Shown in pieces: positions 1-9,624 of a stretch of 64,000 nucleotides of DNA. The notes beneath the pieces were generated by a model that ran no database searches, was not told the DNA's origin, and worked only from the letters and a program-made list of their open reading frames with translations. Position numbers and translations under genes: made by a program. Source of the DNA: Nitrospiraceae bacterium UBA2600. GTDB taxonomy: Bacteria; Nitrospirota; Thermodesulfovibrionia; Thermodesulfovibrionales; Thermodesulfovibrionaceae. The stretch is from contig DDKK01000040.1 in NCBI GenBank assembly GCA_002339325.1, positions 62,001 to 126,000 on the forward strand, given 5' to 3'. The first letter of the stretch is position 1; each line of letters starts with the position of its first letter.

Positions 1-744
1 TTGGGCAATTAGTTCAGTTTTTCCAGGCCCTACTATTACAGCTTGAGCCATCATTCCATTGGTTAAGGCAGATAATTTTTCGACTACATCTTCTTTTGAT
101 GCATCTATGACGAAGTCTGCACCTGCCTGTAAAGCTTTTTCAAGTCTAAAAGGAACAATGTCAACTCCTATTAATTTTTCCCCTCCGAATTCTCTCGCAA
201 GCATAAGATGAATCTGCCCCATCACACCAAGACCTATTACTACTAACGTATCGCCTTTTCTGATATTTACTCGCCTTAGCGATTTCACAACACAGGCAGT
301 GGGTTCTACAAGAGCAGCTTCTTCAAAGGATATGTTATCGGGAATTTTAAGGGTATCGTTTATTAAGTTTTCATAGGGAAGAATAATATATTCAGAAAGA
401 CCGCCAGGTATTATCTTTGAATTTCTCCATGTTTCACATTGGACATAATCACCTCTTTTACAGAAAAAACAACTCATACAGGGTGCATGATGATGAACAA
501 CAACCCTGTCTCCTTCTTTTAGGTTTGTCTTCTCTTTTACTTCATCTCCTATTTTTACAATTTCCCCTGAAATTTCATGTCCCAATACAAGGGGAGCTTT
601 TTTCTCTATATACCAAGGCATTACATCGCCAGAGCATATACCGCAGGCTTTTACCTTTACCAGAGCCTCTCTTGATGAAGGCTCTGGTAAAGGGATTTTC
701 TCGATTCTTATATCGCCAAATCTGTATAATTTTGCTACTTTCAA
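1..744 (-). CDS. Zn-dependent alcohol dehydrogenase family protein (partial, C-terminus outside window)
   Basis: Medium-chain dehydrogenase of the alcohol/threonine/sorbitol dehydrogenase type, expected to oxidise an alcohol with NAD(P) in the cytoplasm. The visible 248 residues carry a catalytic zinc Cys (CGICSGD), a GHE motif, a four-Cys structural zinc loop (CMSCFFCKRGDYVQC) and the start of the Rossmann fold (VIGLGVMG). The first in-frame start is a TTG whose first base directly follows the TAA of the upstream chemoreceptor gene, so the two are probably co-transcribed. The substrate cannot be told from this part; the 3' end lies beyond base 1. Confidence 0.85.
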   Translation of the reverse strand, partial: MKVAKLYRFGDIRIEKIPLPEPSSREALVKVKACGICSGDVMPWYIEKKAPLVLGHEISGEIVKIGDEVKEKTNLKEGDRVVVHHHAPCMSCFFCKRGDYVQCETWRNSKIIPGGLSEYIILPYENLINDTLKIPDNISFEEAALVEPTACVVKSLRRVNIRKGDTLVVIGLGVMGQIHLMLAREFGGEKLIGVDIVPFRLEKALQAGADFVIDASKEDVVEKLSALTNGMMAQAVIVGPGKTELIAQ

Positions 745-2727
745 TTATACCTTTACGCCTTTTATTGAGTCTGTTAATTTTCTTATAACTTCATTTAGAT
801 TTTCAACTTCCTGAGAAACCATGTCTGTAGTGCCTTTCACTTCTTGTGCAAGAGCGCTCGACTTCTCTGCATATCTGGCTACTTCTTCACTGGCCGAGGA
901 CTGTTCTTCAGTGGCTGTAGCAATCTGAGTAATTGAATCTTTTACTTTTTGAGAAAAATCGGCAATGTTGTTCAGAGATTTCTTTACCTCATTCAATGCT
1001 TTTAGTGCTTCTGCAACCTCTTTAGCAGTTAAGTCCATATTTTTAAGAGACTCTCTTGATTCGTTCTGGACAGCATAAATCTTAGAGGTAATCTCGTCCG
1101 TAGCCTTTATTGTTCTTTCGGCAAGTTTACGCACTTCATCGGCTACCACTGCAAATCCTCTTCCCTGTTCACCTGCCCTCGCTGCCTCAATTGCAGCATT
1201 AAGGGCAAGTAGGTTTGTCTGGTCTGCGATATCCTTAATAACAGTCACAATGTCTCCTATTTCTTCTACTTTGCTGTTAAGGGCATCCATCGTTTTCTTT
1301 AGTTCAATCGTTGAATTATTAGCAGACTGGACAGTTTTCATTGCAGAATCAGACAATCTAACTCCATCGTTTGATACATTTCTTGACTCACTGGCAATGT
1401 CAGAGGCACTTGCTGCATTTTTGGCTATGTCTGTAATAGTCTGGCTCATTTCTTCTGCAGCAGTGGCTATCTGATGTGCTTGGGAAGTCTGCTCATCGGC
1501 TTTTTTCTTTACACTTTCTATGTTTTGCTCTAAAGTGCCAATGACGCTGTTTACCATTGTGGCGGAATTTTTAATCTCTCTTACAAGCTGTTGGGTGAAT
1601 TCTTCAACTTTTATAATGCTTCTTGCAATAAGGCCTATTTCGTCTTTCCTATTCCTATATCCCTTTCCAAATCCAACTTTGCTGAAGTCTCCCTTGGCCA
1701 CATCTTCGAGTTTATTTGCCATATCTGGAATGGGCTTAAGTGCTCTTTGAGTAACTATGAGTATTGTAAAGGAAACTAAAACTGCACCAATTATGTTAAC
1801 AAGCCACATGATATTTCTCACAGTAGCAACCTCAGCAGCTATCTCTTCAAGGTAGCTACCTGAACCAATCAACCAATTCCAAGCAGGATAATGAGTGTAG
1901 GCAACTACTTTTTCTCTTGCAAAGGTCTCATTAGGATTTTTCCAGGGATAATAAATTAAACCTTCTTTCTTTTCTATCATCTCTTTTATAAATTCTCTTC
2001 CTTTAGCATCTTTAGCATCAAGAATGCTTTTACCCTCTAAGGCAGGATGAACGATAACAAGGCCTTTGTTTTTTTCAGAAGTATCAAGTACATACATATA
2101 GCCTGTTTTACCTACTTTTATGGAACGGATAAAATCTTTAAAATGTTTCATAGTGTTTGTTATATCAAAGCCTATAAAATAGACGCCAGTGATGTTACCA
2201 GATGCATCTTTAACGGGTACATATTTTGTCATGTATTCCTTTCCAAAGAGAGTTGCCTTGCCTAAATAAGTCTCACCTTTTAAAAGTAATGGATAGGCCG
2301 GATGTGCCCTATCCAGAGTAGTTCCAACTGCTCTTGTGCCGTCTTCTTTTTTAAGAGATGTGGCAATACGTAAGAAATCATCTCCCTTTTTCTCAAAGAT
2401 TGTTGCAACTGAGCCACCGGTCATAGCAGTGAATTTGTCACAGACATCATTATTAGGTTTAATCCCTGGTGCCATACTTTGAAATATCTTCATAAACTTA
2501 TCAGCAGCATCTTTTGCAGACTGGTCAAAAACAACTATTTGTTCTTTTACTAAAAGAACTTCTCTTTTAAGAGATTGAATGTTGTAATGCTCAATTTTTG
2601 ACTTTGTCTGCAGATAAATCACGATTGCAACACAGGAATAAACAATCAAGATTGACAGAACAGACATGACAAACAACTTCTTGCTTAAAGACAGAGAATT
2701 AAATAAAGATAGTGACCTTTTAAACAT
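745..2727 (-). CDS. Methyl-accepting chemotaxis protein with extracytoplasmic Cache sensor
   Basis: Membrane chemoreceptor that passes a periplasmic signal to CheA/CheW. Domain order: N-terminal membrane helix (about residues 18-40), a long Cache_3/Cache_2-type sensor (about 45-305, with repeated motifs such as YPLLLKGE and IGSGSYLEE), a second membrane helix (about 311-333), HAMP, then the coiled-coil signalling domain with the conserved tip around DQTNLLALNAAIEAARAGEQ. ATG at 2727 is preferred over a TTG two codons upstream because the GGGAGGG ribosome site is correctly spaced only for the ATG. About 660 residues, normal for the family. Ligand unknown. Confidence 0.93.
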   Translation of the reverse strand: MFKRSLSLFNSLSLSKKLFVMSVLSILIVYSCVAIVIYLQTKSKIEHYNIQSLKREVLLVKEQIVVFDQSAKDAADKFMKIFQSMAPGIKPNNDVCDKFTAMTGGSVATIFEKKGDDFLRIATSLKKEDGTRAVGTTLDRAHPAYPLLLKGETYLGKATLFGKEYMTKYVPVKDASGNITGVYFIGFDITNTMKHFKDFIRSIKVGKTGYMYVLDTSEKNKGLVIVHPALEGKSILDAKDAKGREFIKEMIEKKEGLIYYPWKNPNETFAREKVVAYTHYPAWNWLIGSGSYLEEIAAEVATVRNIMWLVNIIGAVLVSFTILIVTQRALKPIPDMANKLEDVAKGDFSKVGFGKGYRNRKDEIGLIARSIIKVEEFTQQLVREIKNSATMVNSVIGTLEQNIESVKKKADEQTSQAHQIATAAEEMSQTITDIAKNAASASDIASESRNVSNDGVRLSDSAMKTVQSANNSTIELKKTMDALNSKVEEIGDIVTVIKDIADQTNLLALNAAIEAARAGEQGRGFAVVADEVRKLAERTIKATDEITSKIYAVQNESRESLKNMDLTAKEVAEALKALNEVKKSLNNIADFSQKVKDSITQIATATEEQSSASEEVARYAEKSSALAQEVKGTTDMVSQEVENLNEVIRKLTDSIKGVKV

Positions 2728-2797
2728 ATCCAAAACCCTCCCCCTGAAATTTCTTTTTTTATAGTTTTTTATAGCTTCTTTCTAATGGCAAATAAGT

Positions 2798-2803
2798 TAT
2801 AAT
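2798..2803 (+). promoter_or_regulatory. -10 box for cupin gene, probably leaderless
   Basis: TATAAT lies 8 nt before the ATG at 2812, and no ribosome site is visible. No convincing -35 is seen. The spacing matches other probable leaderless genes in this window. Confidence 0.4.
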
Positions 2804-2811
2804 TATATACC

Positions 2812-3258
2812 ATGAAAAATAAAAAAAGACAAGATAATTTTTTTTGCGAAATCAAAGAGAGAAAGATAATTAACCAGAGTAGAATAATACGTTACAAAAA
2901 TAATAGATGGCAGGGCATTAAAAATATTCCTTATAAAAGCAGTTATGGCAACTGGAGCTTGATTGAGAGATTTCCAATAGTATACAGCGAAGATGCCCAA
3001 TTTGAGGTGCGATATTTCGAAATATCCTCTGGAGGCAGGTCATCCCTTGAGTATCACAATCATGTTCATGTCATAATCTGTGTAAAGGGTAGGGGAAAAC
3101 TAAGGATTGCAGATAAAACTCGAACTCTCAATTATCTTGATATAGCCTATGTAGCACCTAATGAAGTGCATCAACTTTTAAATCCATTCAAAGAACCATT
3201 TGGTTTTATTTGTATTGTCGACAGAGAAAGAGATAAACCTGTTGAAATAGAGGAATAA
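2812..3258 (+). CDS. Cupin-domain protein
   Basis: Small 148-residue single-domain cupin. The first cupin motif is visible as GGRSSLEYHNHVHVIICVKG (metal-binding His residues) and the second as PNEVHQLLNP. Such proteins bind a metal and a small ligand as enzyme or sensor; the substrate is not predictable. The N-terminal 35 residues are basic and lack a signal peptide. It is followed 12 nt downstream by tldD, on the same strand, so they may be co-transcribed. Confidence 0.8.
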   Translation: MKNKKRQDNFFCEIKERKIINQSRIIRYKNNRWQGIKNIPYKSSYGNWSLIERFPIVYSEDAQFEVRYFEISSGGRSSLEYHNHVHVIICVKGRGKLRIADKTRTLNYLDIAYVAPNEVHQLLNPFKEPFGFICIVDRERDKPVEIEE

Positions 3259-3270
3259 TTGGGAGGTAAG

Positions 3271-4626
3271 ATGGAGGTCTACGTTGATATTATCAATAAA
3301 ATCAGAGCTGATTATGTAGATATTTTTATGGAAGAAAGGCAGACTTCACAGATAAATATGGAGGAAAATAAAATCCAAAAAAGCTCTGTTTCTTTTGATA
3401 AAGGAATTGGAGTAAGGGTCATAAGAGATGGCAAGACAACCTATGCCTACACAAATGATTTAAGCAAAAGCGGAATTGAGGAACTCGTTGCAAAATTAAT
3501 AAAAAATGAATGTCACCAGAAATTTTTAAACTTTAAAAAAATAAATGGCAGAGCATTTATAATTAAGAGCAATCCTCAGCAGGTAGATATAAAGGAGAAA
3601 CTCAATTTTGTAAAAAAGGCCAATGACCATGTATGGTCAATGGATGGAAGAATAAGGCAGGTTAGGGTTTTGTATACCGATTCCTTACAAAGAATAAAAA
3701 TAGCAAATTCAGATGGTTTCTATACAGAAGAGGAGCGTATTTACACGCTTTTTTTAGTGCACGTAACCGCTTTTGAAGAAGGAGTTTTGCAAACAGGCTA
3801 TGAAGCAGAGGGAGGACTAAAGGGTTTTGAGCTGTTTGAAGAGATAGTTCCTGAAGCTCTTGCTGAAAAAGCAGCAAAGAGAGCTTTAATGATGCTACGG
3901 GCAAGAAGAATAAAAGGCGGAAGAATGCCTGTTGTTATTGCAGCAGAGGCAGGCGGGACAATGATACATGAAGCCATTGGTCATGGCCTTGAAGCTGACC
4001 TCGTTCAAGAAGGGCTTTCAGTTTACAGTGGTAAGATTGGTCAGAGGATTGCTTCAGAAGCAATTACAGTAATTGATGACCCCACACTTCCTAACATGCG
4101 AGGTTCTTATGTTTTTGACGATGAGGGAACACAAGCTCAAAAAACAGTGCTTGTTGACAAGGGAATATTGATAAATTATCTCTATGACAGATATACGGCT
4201 ATGAAAGAGGGTAAAAAATCTACTGGCAACGGAAGAAGACAGTCATACGAGCATTATCCCATTCCGAGAATGAGTAATACTTTTATAGCTCCTGGGAAGG
4301 CTAATCCAGAAGAGATAGTCCGTTCTGTTGACAAGGGTTTTTTTGTGAAAAAAATGGGCGGTGGTCAGGTGAATACTGTAAATGGCGAATTTGTCTTCGA
4401 AGTTCAAGAGGGATATTTAATTGAAAATGGAGCAGTAACAGAACCAGTCAGAGGGGCTATCCTAATAGGAACAGGACAGGAAATTCTTCAAAAAATAGAT
4501 ATGGTAGGAAATGACCTTGGTTTTTCCATTGGCACATGCGGGAAAAATTCGCAAGGCGTTCCAGTGACAGATGGAATGCCTACGGTGAGAATTCCAGAAA
4601 TAGTGGTAGGTGGACAGTCAGATTAG
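3271..4626 (+). CDS. tldD: TldD-family metalloprotease
   Basis: TldD/PmbA-family zinc protease of about 451 residues. The family cleaves peptides (TldD/TldE mature microcin B17 and degrade CcdA). The zinc motif HEAIGHGLEAD (HExxxH type) is near residue 235, followed by the conserved acidic/Gly-rich segment with MRGSYVFDDEG and C-terminal GGGQVNTVNGEF. ATG at 3271 is chosen over the upstream in-frame TTG at 3259 because GGGAGGT sits just before it. A PmbA/TldE partner is not adjacent; it may be elsewhere or absent. Confidence 0.93.
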   Translation: MEVYVDIINKIRADYVDIFMEERQTSQINMEENKIQKSSVSFDKGIGVRVIRDGKTTYAYTNDLSKSGIEELVAKLIKNECHQKFLNFKKINGRAFIIKSNPQQVDIKEKLNFVKKANDHVWSMDGRIRQVRVLYTDSLQRIKIANSDGFYTEEERIYTLFLVHVTAFEEGVLQTGYEAEGGLKGFELFEEIVPEALAEKAAKRALMMLRARRIKGGRMPVVIAAEAGGTMIHEAIGHGLEADLVQEGLSVYSGKIGQRIASEAITVIDDPTLPNMRGSYVFDDEGTQAQKTVLVDKGILINYLYDRYTAMKEGKKSTGNGRRQSYEHYPIPRMSNTFIAPGKANPEEIVRSVDKGFFVKKMGGGQVNTVNGEFVFEVQEGYLIENGAVTEPVRGAILIGTGQEILQKIDMVGNDLGFSIGTCGKNSQGVPVTDGMPTVRIPEIVVGGQSD

Positions 4627-4735
4627 TTGTTTTTGTTTTTCTCTCTATGTGGTATTATTACCACAGGTTAGTTTTTGAAAATATTGCTATTATTTGTTTT
4701 TATCTTGGCATGTCATTTGCATCTTACAAAATTTA

Positions 4736-5614
4736 ATGCCTTTTCAGAAGACCATAAAATCTGAAATTTCCCTTTCAGGTGTGGGAATTCACACGGGAAA
4801 AAGAATTAACTTAAAGCTTATCCCCGCTGAAAGAGACACGGGTATTGTATTTTTCAGAAAAGATAAGGGTATCTATTTAAAAGCAAAACTTCCCTTCGTA
4901 ACTGATACTACCTTTGCAACTACAATCGGCATTGATGGAATAAAGGTTAGAACAGTTGAGCATCTTCTTGCAACCATATATGCTTTTGGGATTACTAATC
5001 TATTAATCGAATTGGATGGTAGCGAAATACCAGTGCTTGATGGAAGCTCGTTAGATTTCACAAGGGCACTTCTAAAAATCGGAATTGCAAAGCAAGGAAA
5101 GACCATTCCTATTTTAAGAATCAAAAAACCCTTTGTATATGAAGAGGCAGTGTCTCGGATTATTGCTAAACCTCATAACGGCTTTAAAATAACATATAAG
5201 ATTTTCTATGACCATCCATTGATTATGGAACAGTCTTTATCATTAGAAATCAATGAACAAAATTTCATTAAAGAGATATCTCCAGCAAGAACATTCGGAT
5301 TCTTGAAAGACATACAGTATCTTATGAAAAATGGATTTGCAAGAGGTGGCTCTCTTGAAAATGCAGTAGTGCTTGATGAAAGAGGGGTTGTGGGAGGAAG
5401 TCTTAGATTTAAAGACGAGTTTGTAAGGCATAAAATACTCGATGCAGTTGGAGACCTCTCTCTTGCAGGCTTTCCTCTTCAAGGACATTTTATCTTTGAG
5501 AGAGGAGGACATACTTCGCATATAAACTTTTTAAGAAGCCTTACTGAATCACCTGTTTTTGAATTAATAGAAGAAGCTCAATTTTCCTTTCAACTCTCTG
5601 CCCAGCCAGCGTAA
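4736..5614 (+). CDS. lpxC: UDP-3-O-acyl-N-acetylglucosamine deacetylase
   Basis: Cytoplasmic zinc deacetylase catalysing the committed step of lipid A synthesis; its presence indicates a Gram-negative outer membrane. Conserved blocks: SGVGIHTGK at the N-terminus, the zinc His in TVEHLLATIYAFGI, DGSS, HKILDAVGDLSLAG (zinc His and Asp) and C-terminal HTSHINFLRSL with the catalytic His. The 292-residue length from ATG 4736 is typical; upstream in-frame ATGs would add a poorly conserved stretch. Its stop codon abuts the stop of the convergent permease gene with no gap. Confidence 0.95.
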   Translation: MPFQKTIKSEISLSGVGIHTGKRINLKLIPAERDTGIVFFRKDKGIYLKAKLPFVTDTTFATTIGIDGIKVRTVEHLLATIYAFGITNLLIELDGSEIPVLDGSSLDFTRALLKIGIAKQGKTIPILRIKKPFVYEEAVSRIIAKPHNGFKITYKIFYDHPLIMEQSLSLEINEQNFIKEISPARTFGFLKDIQYLMKNGFARGGSLENAVVLDERGVVGGSLRFKDEFVRHKILDAVGDLSLAGFPLQGHFIFERGGHTSHINFLRSLTESPVFELIEEAQFSFQLSAQPA

Positions 5615-6454
5615 TCAGTCTTCTGCCCAGTGTTTTGGGTCAAAGGCATCTCTTAAGGCCTCTCCGAGTAGATTAAATGATAGGACAGTGAGAAAAATTG
5701 CTATGCCAGGGAAAAAGCTCATCCACCAAGCAACGGTTATGTAGTCTTTTCCTACACTTAAGATGCCTCCCCAGCTTGGTTCAGGAGGTTGAATTCCAAG
5801 GCCTAAAAAACTCAGACCACTTTCTATTAAAATAGCACCGCCCACTGAAAATGTGGCTGCTACAATCACAGGATAAATGGCATTAGGAATTATATGCTTA
5901 AATATAATTCTTCCAGAACTGGCACCAATGGCTCTGGCAGCTAAAATGAACTCTCTTTCTTTTATGGATAAAACCTCTGCTCTTACAAGTCTTGCCACAT
6001 CCATCCACCCTGTAAGGCCTATTACTACCATTATTATGTATACACTTGGTTCAAGAACAGCTACAGTGGCAAGAATCAGAAAAAGTGTTGGAAAAGCCAA
6101 CATCACATCTACTGTTCTCATAATCAGTGTATCGATAAATCCTCCGTAGTATCCTGCTATTGCGCCTAAGATTGTGCCTATGATTATGGCTATGCCCATG
6201 GCTATAAATCCGACTTTAAGTGATACTCTTGCTCCGTATACTATTCTTGAAAATACATCCCTTCCAAGCTCGTCAGTTCCGAAGATATGCTCTGCCGAAG
6301 GAGGTTCAAGAACTTTATATACGTTGATTTGATATGGGTCGTAGGGAGCAATAAGAGGAGCTAAAACAGCAGTTAAGAATATGACAGCTATGAATATGGC
6401 GGCCAAGATGGCTACTTTATTTTTTGAGATTCTTTTGGCTGTAATACTAAACAT
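5615..6454 (-). CDS. ABC transporter permease, DppC/OppC type
   Basis: Inner-membrane permease of a peptide/nickel-type ABC importer. It has the N-terminal OppC helix, then a BPD_transp_1 domain with about five more helices and the EAA loop region (RAIGASSGRIIFKHIIPNAIYPV). The typical DppC segment HIFGTDELGRDVFSRIVYG is present. ATG 6454, preceded by AGGATTAAGAGAG, gives 279 residues; a longer in-frame start would overlap the upstream permease much more. It overlaps the DppB-type gene by 8 nt. No substrate-binding protein or ATPase genes lie nearby. Confidence 0.92.
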   Translation of the reverse strand: MFSITAKRISKNKVAILAAIFIAVIFLTAVLAPLIAPYDPYQINVYKVLEPPSAEHIFGTDELGRDVFSRIVYGARVSLKVGFIAMGIAIIIGTILGAIAGYYGGFIDTLIMRTVDVMLAFPTLFLILATVAVLEPSVYIIMVVIGLTGWMDVARLVRAEVLSIKEREFILAARAIGASSGRIIFKHIIPNAIYPVIVAATFSVGGAILIESGLSFLGLGIQPPEPSWGGILSVGKDYITVAWWMSFFPGIAIFLTVLSFNLLGEALRDAFDPKHWAED

Positions 6455-7427
6455 CTCTCTTAATCCTAATTCTTGGGTCAACAAAAAAGTAGGCAATATC
6501 TGCAATAAGATTTCCAAGCAAGGTTAGCAAAGCTCCAATTAGGAGAATTCCCATGATTGTCGGATAATCTCTTGCCATGGCAGAAGCGTAAAATAGCTGA
6601 CCCATTCCGGGGATTGAGAATATGCTTTCAAATATAACGCTTCCTCCAATCAATCCTGGTATAGCAAGTCCAAGGAGAGTGACTACAGGCAAGAGGGCAT
6701 TCCTTAAAGCGTGCTTAAGTATCACAGCTCTCTCCGGCAAGCCCTTTGCTCTTGCAGTTCTCACATACTCTTGTCTGAGAGCTTCGAGCATGCTCGAACG
6801 GGTGTAGCGAGACATGCCAGCAAGGCCTGTAAAAGACATAATTACAACAGGTAAAATTAAATGTTTAAACCAATCCAGCAATCTTTCATGAAAAGGTAAA
6901 GCTTCTGCCCCTACACTCTGAATACCCGATATGGGAAGCCAGCCGAGATTGACTCCAAAAATAATCATTCCAAGCAGCGCAAGCCAGAAAGTAGGAACTG
7001 AAAATCCTGTAAATACAAAAACAGTCAGAGCCCTATCAAATACGCTTCCCGGTTTTAGTGCCGAATAGACACCTATTGGAATTGCGACGGAGAAAATGAA
7101 TAAAAGAGATAGAAGATTTAATGTTACTGTTACAGGTAATCTATCTATAATCTTTTCTTTTACATCTCTTCCATCAACAAAGCTTTTACCAAAATTTAAG
7201 GTCAAAACCATTTTTAGCCAGTTGAAGTATCTTTCATGTATAGGTCTGTCAAGTCCGTAAAGTTTTTTCAAAGCTTCCATTGCCTCAGGCGAGGCTTTAG
7301 GAGACATCTCTTCTTGAAGCATAGCAGGCGAACCAGGAGCAAGATTAATGACTAAGAAACAGATTAGGGTAATACCAAACAGAATTGGTATCATTAGAAA
7401 AAATCGCCTCAATAAATAAGAAAGCAT
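6447..7427 (-). CDS. ABC transporter permease, DppB/OppB type
   Basis: Partner permease of the DppC-type protein; together they form the membrane channel for peptide or related substrates. The N-terminal pattern MLSYLLRRFFLMIPILFGIT is diagnostic of the DppB/OppB family, and the EAA loop is seen at RTARAKGLPERAVILKHALR. 326 residues with about six membrane helices. No ribosome site is seen; instead a -10 box lies 7 nt before the ATG, suggesting a leaderless message. The ATPase and binding protein must be encoded elsewhere. Confidence 0.93.
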   Translation of the reverse strand: MLSYLLRRFFLMIPILFGITLICFLVINLAPGSPAMLQEEMSPKASPEAMEALKKLYGLDRPIHERYFNWLKMVLTLNFGKSFVDGRDVKEKIIDRLPVTVTLNLLSLLFIFSVAIPIGVYSALKPGSVFDRALTVFVFTGFSVPTFWLALLGMIIFGVNLGWLPISGIQSVGAEALPFHERLLDWFKHLILPVVIMSFTGLAGMSRYTRSSMLEALRQEYVRTARAKGLPERAVILKHALRNALLPVVTLLGLAIPGLIGGSVIFESIFSIPGMGQLFYASAMARDYPTIMGILLIGALLTLLGNLIADIAYFFVDPRIRIKRDV

Positions 7428-7434
7428 AGATAAA

Positions 7435-7464
7435 ATTTTACAATAAAAGAGAGCGATTGACCAA
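7435..7464 (-). promoter_or_regulatory. Promoter of dppB-like gene, leaderless type
   Basis: On the minus strand TTGGTC (7459-7464), an 18-nt spacer, and TAAAAT (7435-7440) sit 7 nt before the ATG at 7427. No ribosome-binding site follows. Confidence 0.45.
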
Positions 7465-7494
7465 ATAAAAAAACCTTTAAGTCTTACACTTATT

Positions 7495-8151
7495 TTATTC
7501 TTTCATATTTCCGTCTATATCAATTATCTTTTCCTCTAATGGAATTTCTACTTGAGCCTTTTTCATTGCCTCCTTTACTATCCAGCTAAGACCACCACAA
7601 CATGGAACAGTCATTCTTAAAACAGTAATATATCTAATGTTATTTAGCCTGAAAATCTCTGCGAGCTTTTCTAAATAAAAACCAGCATCGTCAAGCTTCG
7701 GACAGGCAATCAAAAGCTTTTTGTTGCCGAGGATTTTTTCATGAAACTTTTTGAATGAGAAGGCAGTGCAGTCAGCTGCTACAAGAAGTTCGGCATTTTT
7801 TAGAAAAGGTGCATTAACGGAGACTAATTTCATCTGAATTGGCCAGTTGTTAAGCTTATGATTATGAGCGAAATCTAAACATTCACATTGAGTTTGTTCC
7901 CTTTGGTTTATTAATCTTAAATGTAACTTGACTGCTTCTTCATCAAAAGGCTTTGCCTCTCTCTCTATGATTGTTATGGCTCCTTTGGGACAGCTACCTA
8001 AACAAGCACCGAGTCCATCACAGAAAATTTCGTTCACTAATTTTGCTTTGCCTTCAACAATCTTTATTGCACCCTCTGCACAAGCATTAACACAAAGCCC
8101 GCAACCATCACACTTTGTTTCATCGATATTAATAATAGCTCTCTTAGCCAT
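7495..8151 (-). CDS. 2x[4Fe-4S] ferredoxin-domain protein
   Basis: Cytoplasmic iron-sulfur protein of 218 residues. The N-terminal 70 residues hold two ferredoxin motifs, CDGCGLCVNACAEGAI and CDGLGACLGSCPKGAI. The rest is a second domain with further Cys (CECLDF, AADCTAF, ACPKLDD, VPCCGG) that could bind another cluster. Similar ferredoxin-plus-domain proteins occur in strict anaerobes; the electron partner is unknown. The start has a strong GGAGGATAAAC site. It stands alone between the permease operon and a divergent deaminase gene. Confidence 0.88.
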   Translation of the reverse strand: MAKRAIINIDETKCDGCGLCVNACAEGAIKIVEGKAKLVNEIFCDGLGACLGSCPKGAITIIEREAKPFDEEAVKLHLRLINQREQTQCECLDFAHNHKLNNWPIQMKLVSVNAPFLKNAELLVAADCTAFSFKKFHEKILGNKKLLIACPKLDDAGFYLEKLAEIFRLNNIRYITVLRMTVPCCGGLSWIVKEAMKKAQVEIPLEEKIIDIDGNMKE

Positions 8152-8250
8152 GTTTATCCTCCAGTGCTTTTAATATTTCTTGCTTTCATTTTATCAAAGA
8201 AGATTTAAGCAATATTATGATTTTAATCATATTTTCAAATGCCTTTTGCT

Positions 8251-8279
8251 TTGAAAGGAGTATAGGCTTGGGCTATAAT
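8251..8279 (+). promoter_or_regulatory. Sigma70-type promoter for mtaD-like gene
   Basis: TTGAAA (8251-8256), 17-nt spacer, TATAAT (8274-8279), 28 nt before the ATG at 8308, with a GGAGG ribosome site between. Confidence 0.7.
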
Positions 8280-8307
8280 ATTTAAAATCAATTGGCAGGA
8301 GGCTTAC

Positions 8308-9624
8308 ATGCAGGATATTTCAATAATTATTGGAAGATACATAATTACCATGAATGAAAAGGAAGAGATTATAGAAAATGGTGCGGTTGTAGTTGAAAAG
8401 GGTATTATTAGAGAAATTGGAAAAAGGAACGAAATTTTGGATAAATACAAAAACTTGGCAGTTCACATCTATGGAGATGAAAATTCAGCGGTAATGCCTG
8501 GTTTTATAAACAGCCATACTCATGCGGCAATGGTTCTTTTCAGGGGAATCGCCGATGACCTTCCACTTAAGGTATGGCTTACAGAACACATTTGGCCTAA
8601 AGAGAGTAAATTCTTAAGTCAAGAGTTTGTATTTGACGGCACCTGTCTTGCCTGTCTTGAGATGTTAAAAAGCGGAACTACTACATTCAATGATATGTAT
8701 TTTTTCACTGATTCAATTGCCTCTGCTGTGAAGAAAATTAGAATAGGAGCTGTTATAGGTCAGGGAATTCTTGATTTCCCCACTCCTTCTGGCAAGAATG
8801 CCGATGAATATTTAAAAAAAGCACAAGATTTTGCTGAAAAATATAAAAACGACCCATTAGTAATACCTGCTGTAGCTCCCCATGCTATTTACACGTGTAG
8901 CAAGGAGACTCTTCTTAAATCTAAAGAGCTTGCTTTGAAAAACAATATTCCAGTGCATATTCATCTAAGTGAGACTTTTCAGGAAGTAGAGGACTGTATG
9001 AAGAAAAACGGCAAAAGACCCGTAGTATATCTGAATGAAATAGGATTTTTTGAAGGAAAAATAACAGCTGCCCATGCTGTATGGCTCAATGATAGAGAGA
9101 TTGATATTATGGCTGAAAGAGAAATAGGGATTGCCCATTGTATTGAAAGCAATCTAAAGTTATCAAGCGGCATAGCTCCGATTGCAAGGTTAGTTAAAAA
9201 GGGAGTGAGAGTTGGCATGGGCACTGATGGAGCGGCAAGTAACAACAATCTTGATATTCTTGAAGAAATATCCATTGCTGCCAAGATACAGAAGGGAATA
9301 ACTGCTGACCCTACGGTGCTTAACGTAAAAACATGTATGAAAATGCTGACTATATGGCCTGCTCAGGCTTTGGGAATTGATAAGGAAAGAGGGAGTATTG
9401 AATCTGGTAAGAGGGCAGATTTGGTTGTTATGAAACTTAACAAACCGCATCTTCAACCTATTTATGACATATATTCGACAATTATATACTCTGCTAAGTC
9501 TTCTGACATAGAGGATGTCTTTGTCAACGGAGTTCCTATAATTCTTAAAGGTAAGCATCAATTTTGCGACGAAGATGAGATAATAAATAAAGCAAACTGG
9601 TGGGCTGAAAGGATAAAAAGTTAA
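8308..9624 (+). CDS. mtaD: Amidohydrolase, 5-methylthioadenosine/S-adenosylhomocysteine deaminase type
   Basis: Metal-dependent deaminase of the TRZ/ATZ branch of the amidohydrolase family, cytoplasmic, acting in adenosine-nucleoside or methionine salvage. Metal and catalytic motifs: NSHTHAAM (about residue 68), VAPHAIYTCS, HIHLSET, AAHAVWL and GTDGAASNNNLD. The length of 438 residues is typical. Strong AGGAGG site and promoter upstream. The closest functional class is MtaD, but related guanine or chlorohydrolase-type deaminases share these motifs, so the substrate is inferred. Its end overlaps the convergent holA gene by 4 nt. Confidence 0.88.
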   Translation: MQDISIIIGRYIITMNEKEEIIENGAVVVEKGIIREIGKRNEILDKYKNLAVHIYGDENSAVMPGFINSHTHAAMVLFRGIADDLPLKVWLTEHIWPKESKFLSQEFVFDGTCLACLEMLKSGTTTFNDMYFFTDSIASAVKKIRIGAVIGQGILDFPTPSGKNADEYLKKAQDFAEKYKNDPLVIPAVAPHAIYTCSKETLLKSKELALKNNIPVHIHLSETFQEVEDCMKKNGKRPVVYLNEIGFFEGKITAAHAVWLNDREIDIMAEREIGIAHCIESNLKLSSGIAPIARLVKKGVRVGMGTDGAASNNNLDILEEISIAAKIQKGITADPTVLNVKTCMKMLTIWPAQALGIDKERGSIESGKRADLVVMKLNKPHLQPIYDIYSTIIYSAKSSDIEDVFVNGVPIILKGKHQFCDEDEIINKANWWAERIKS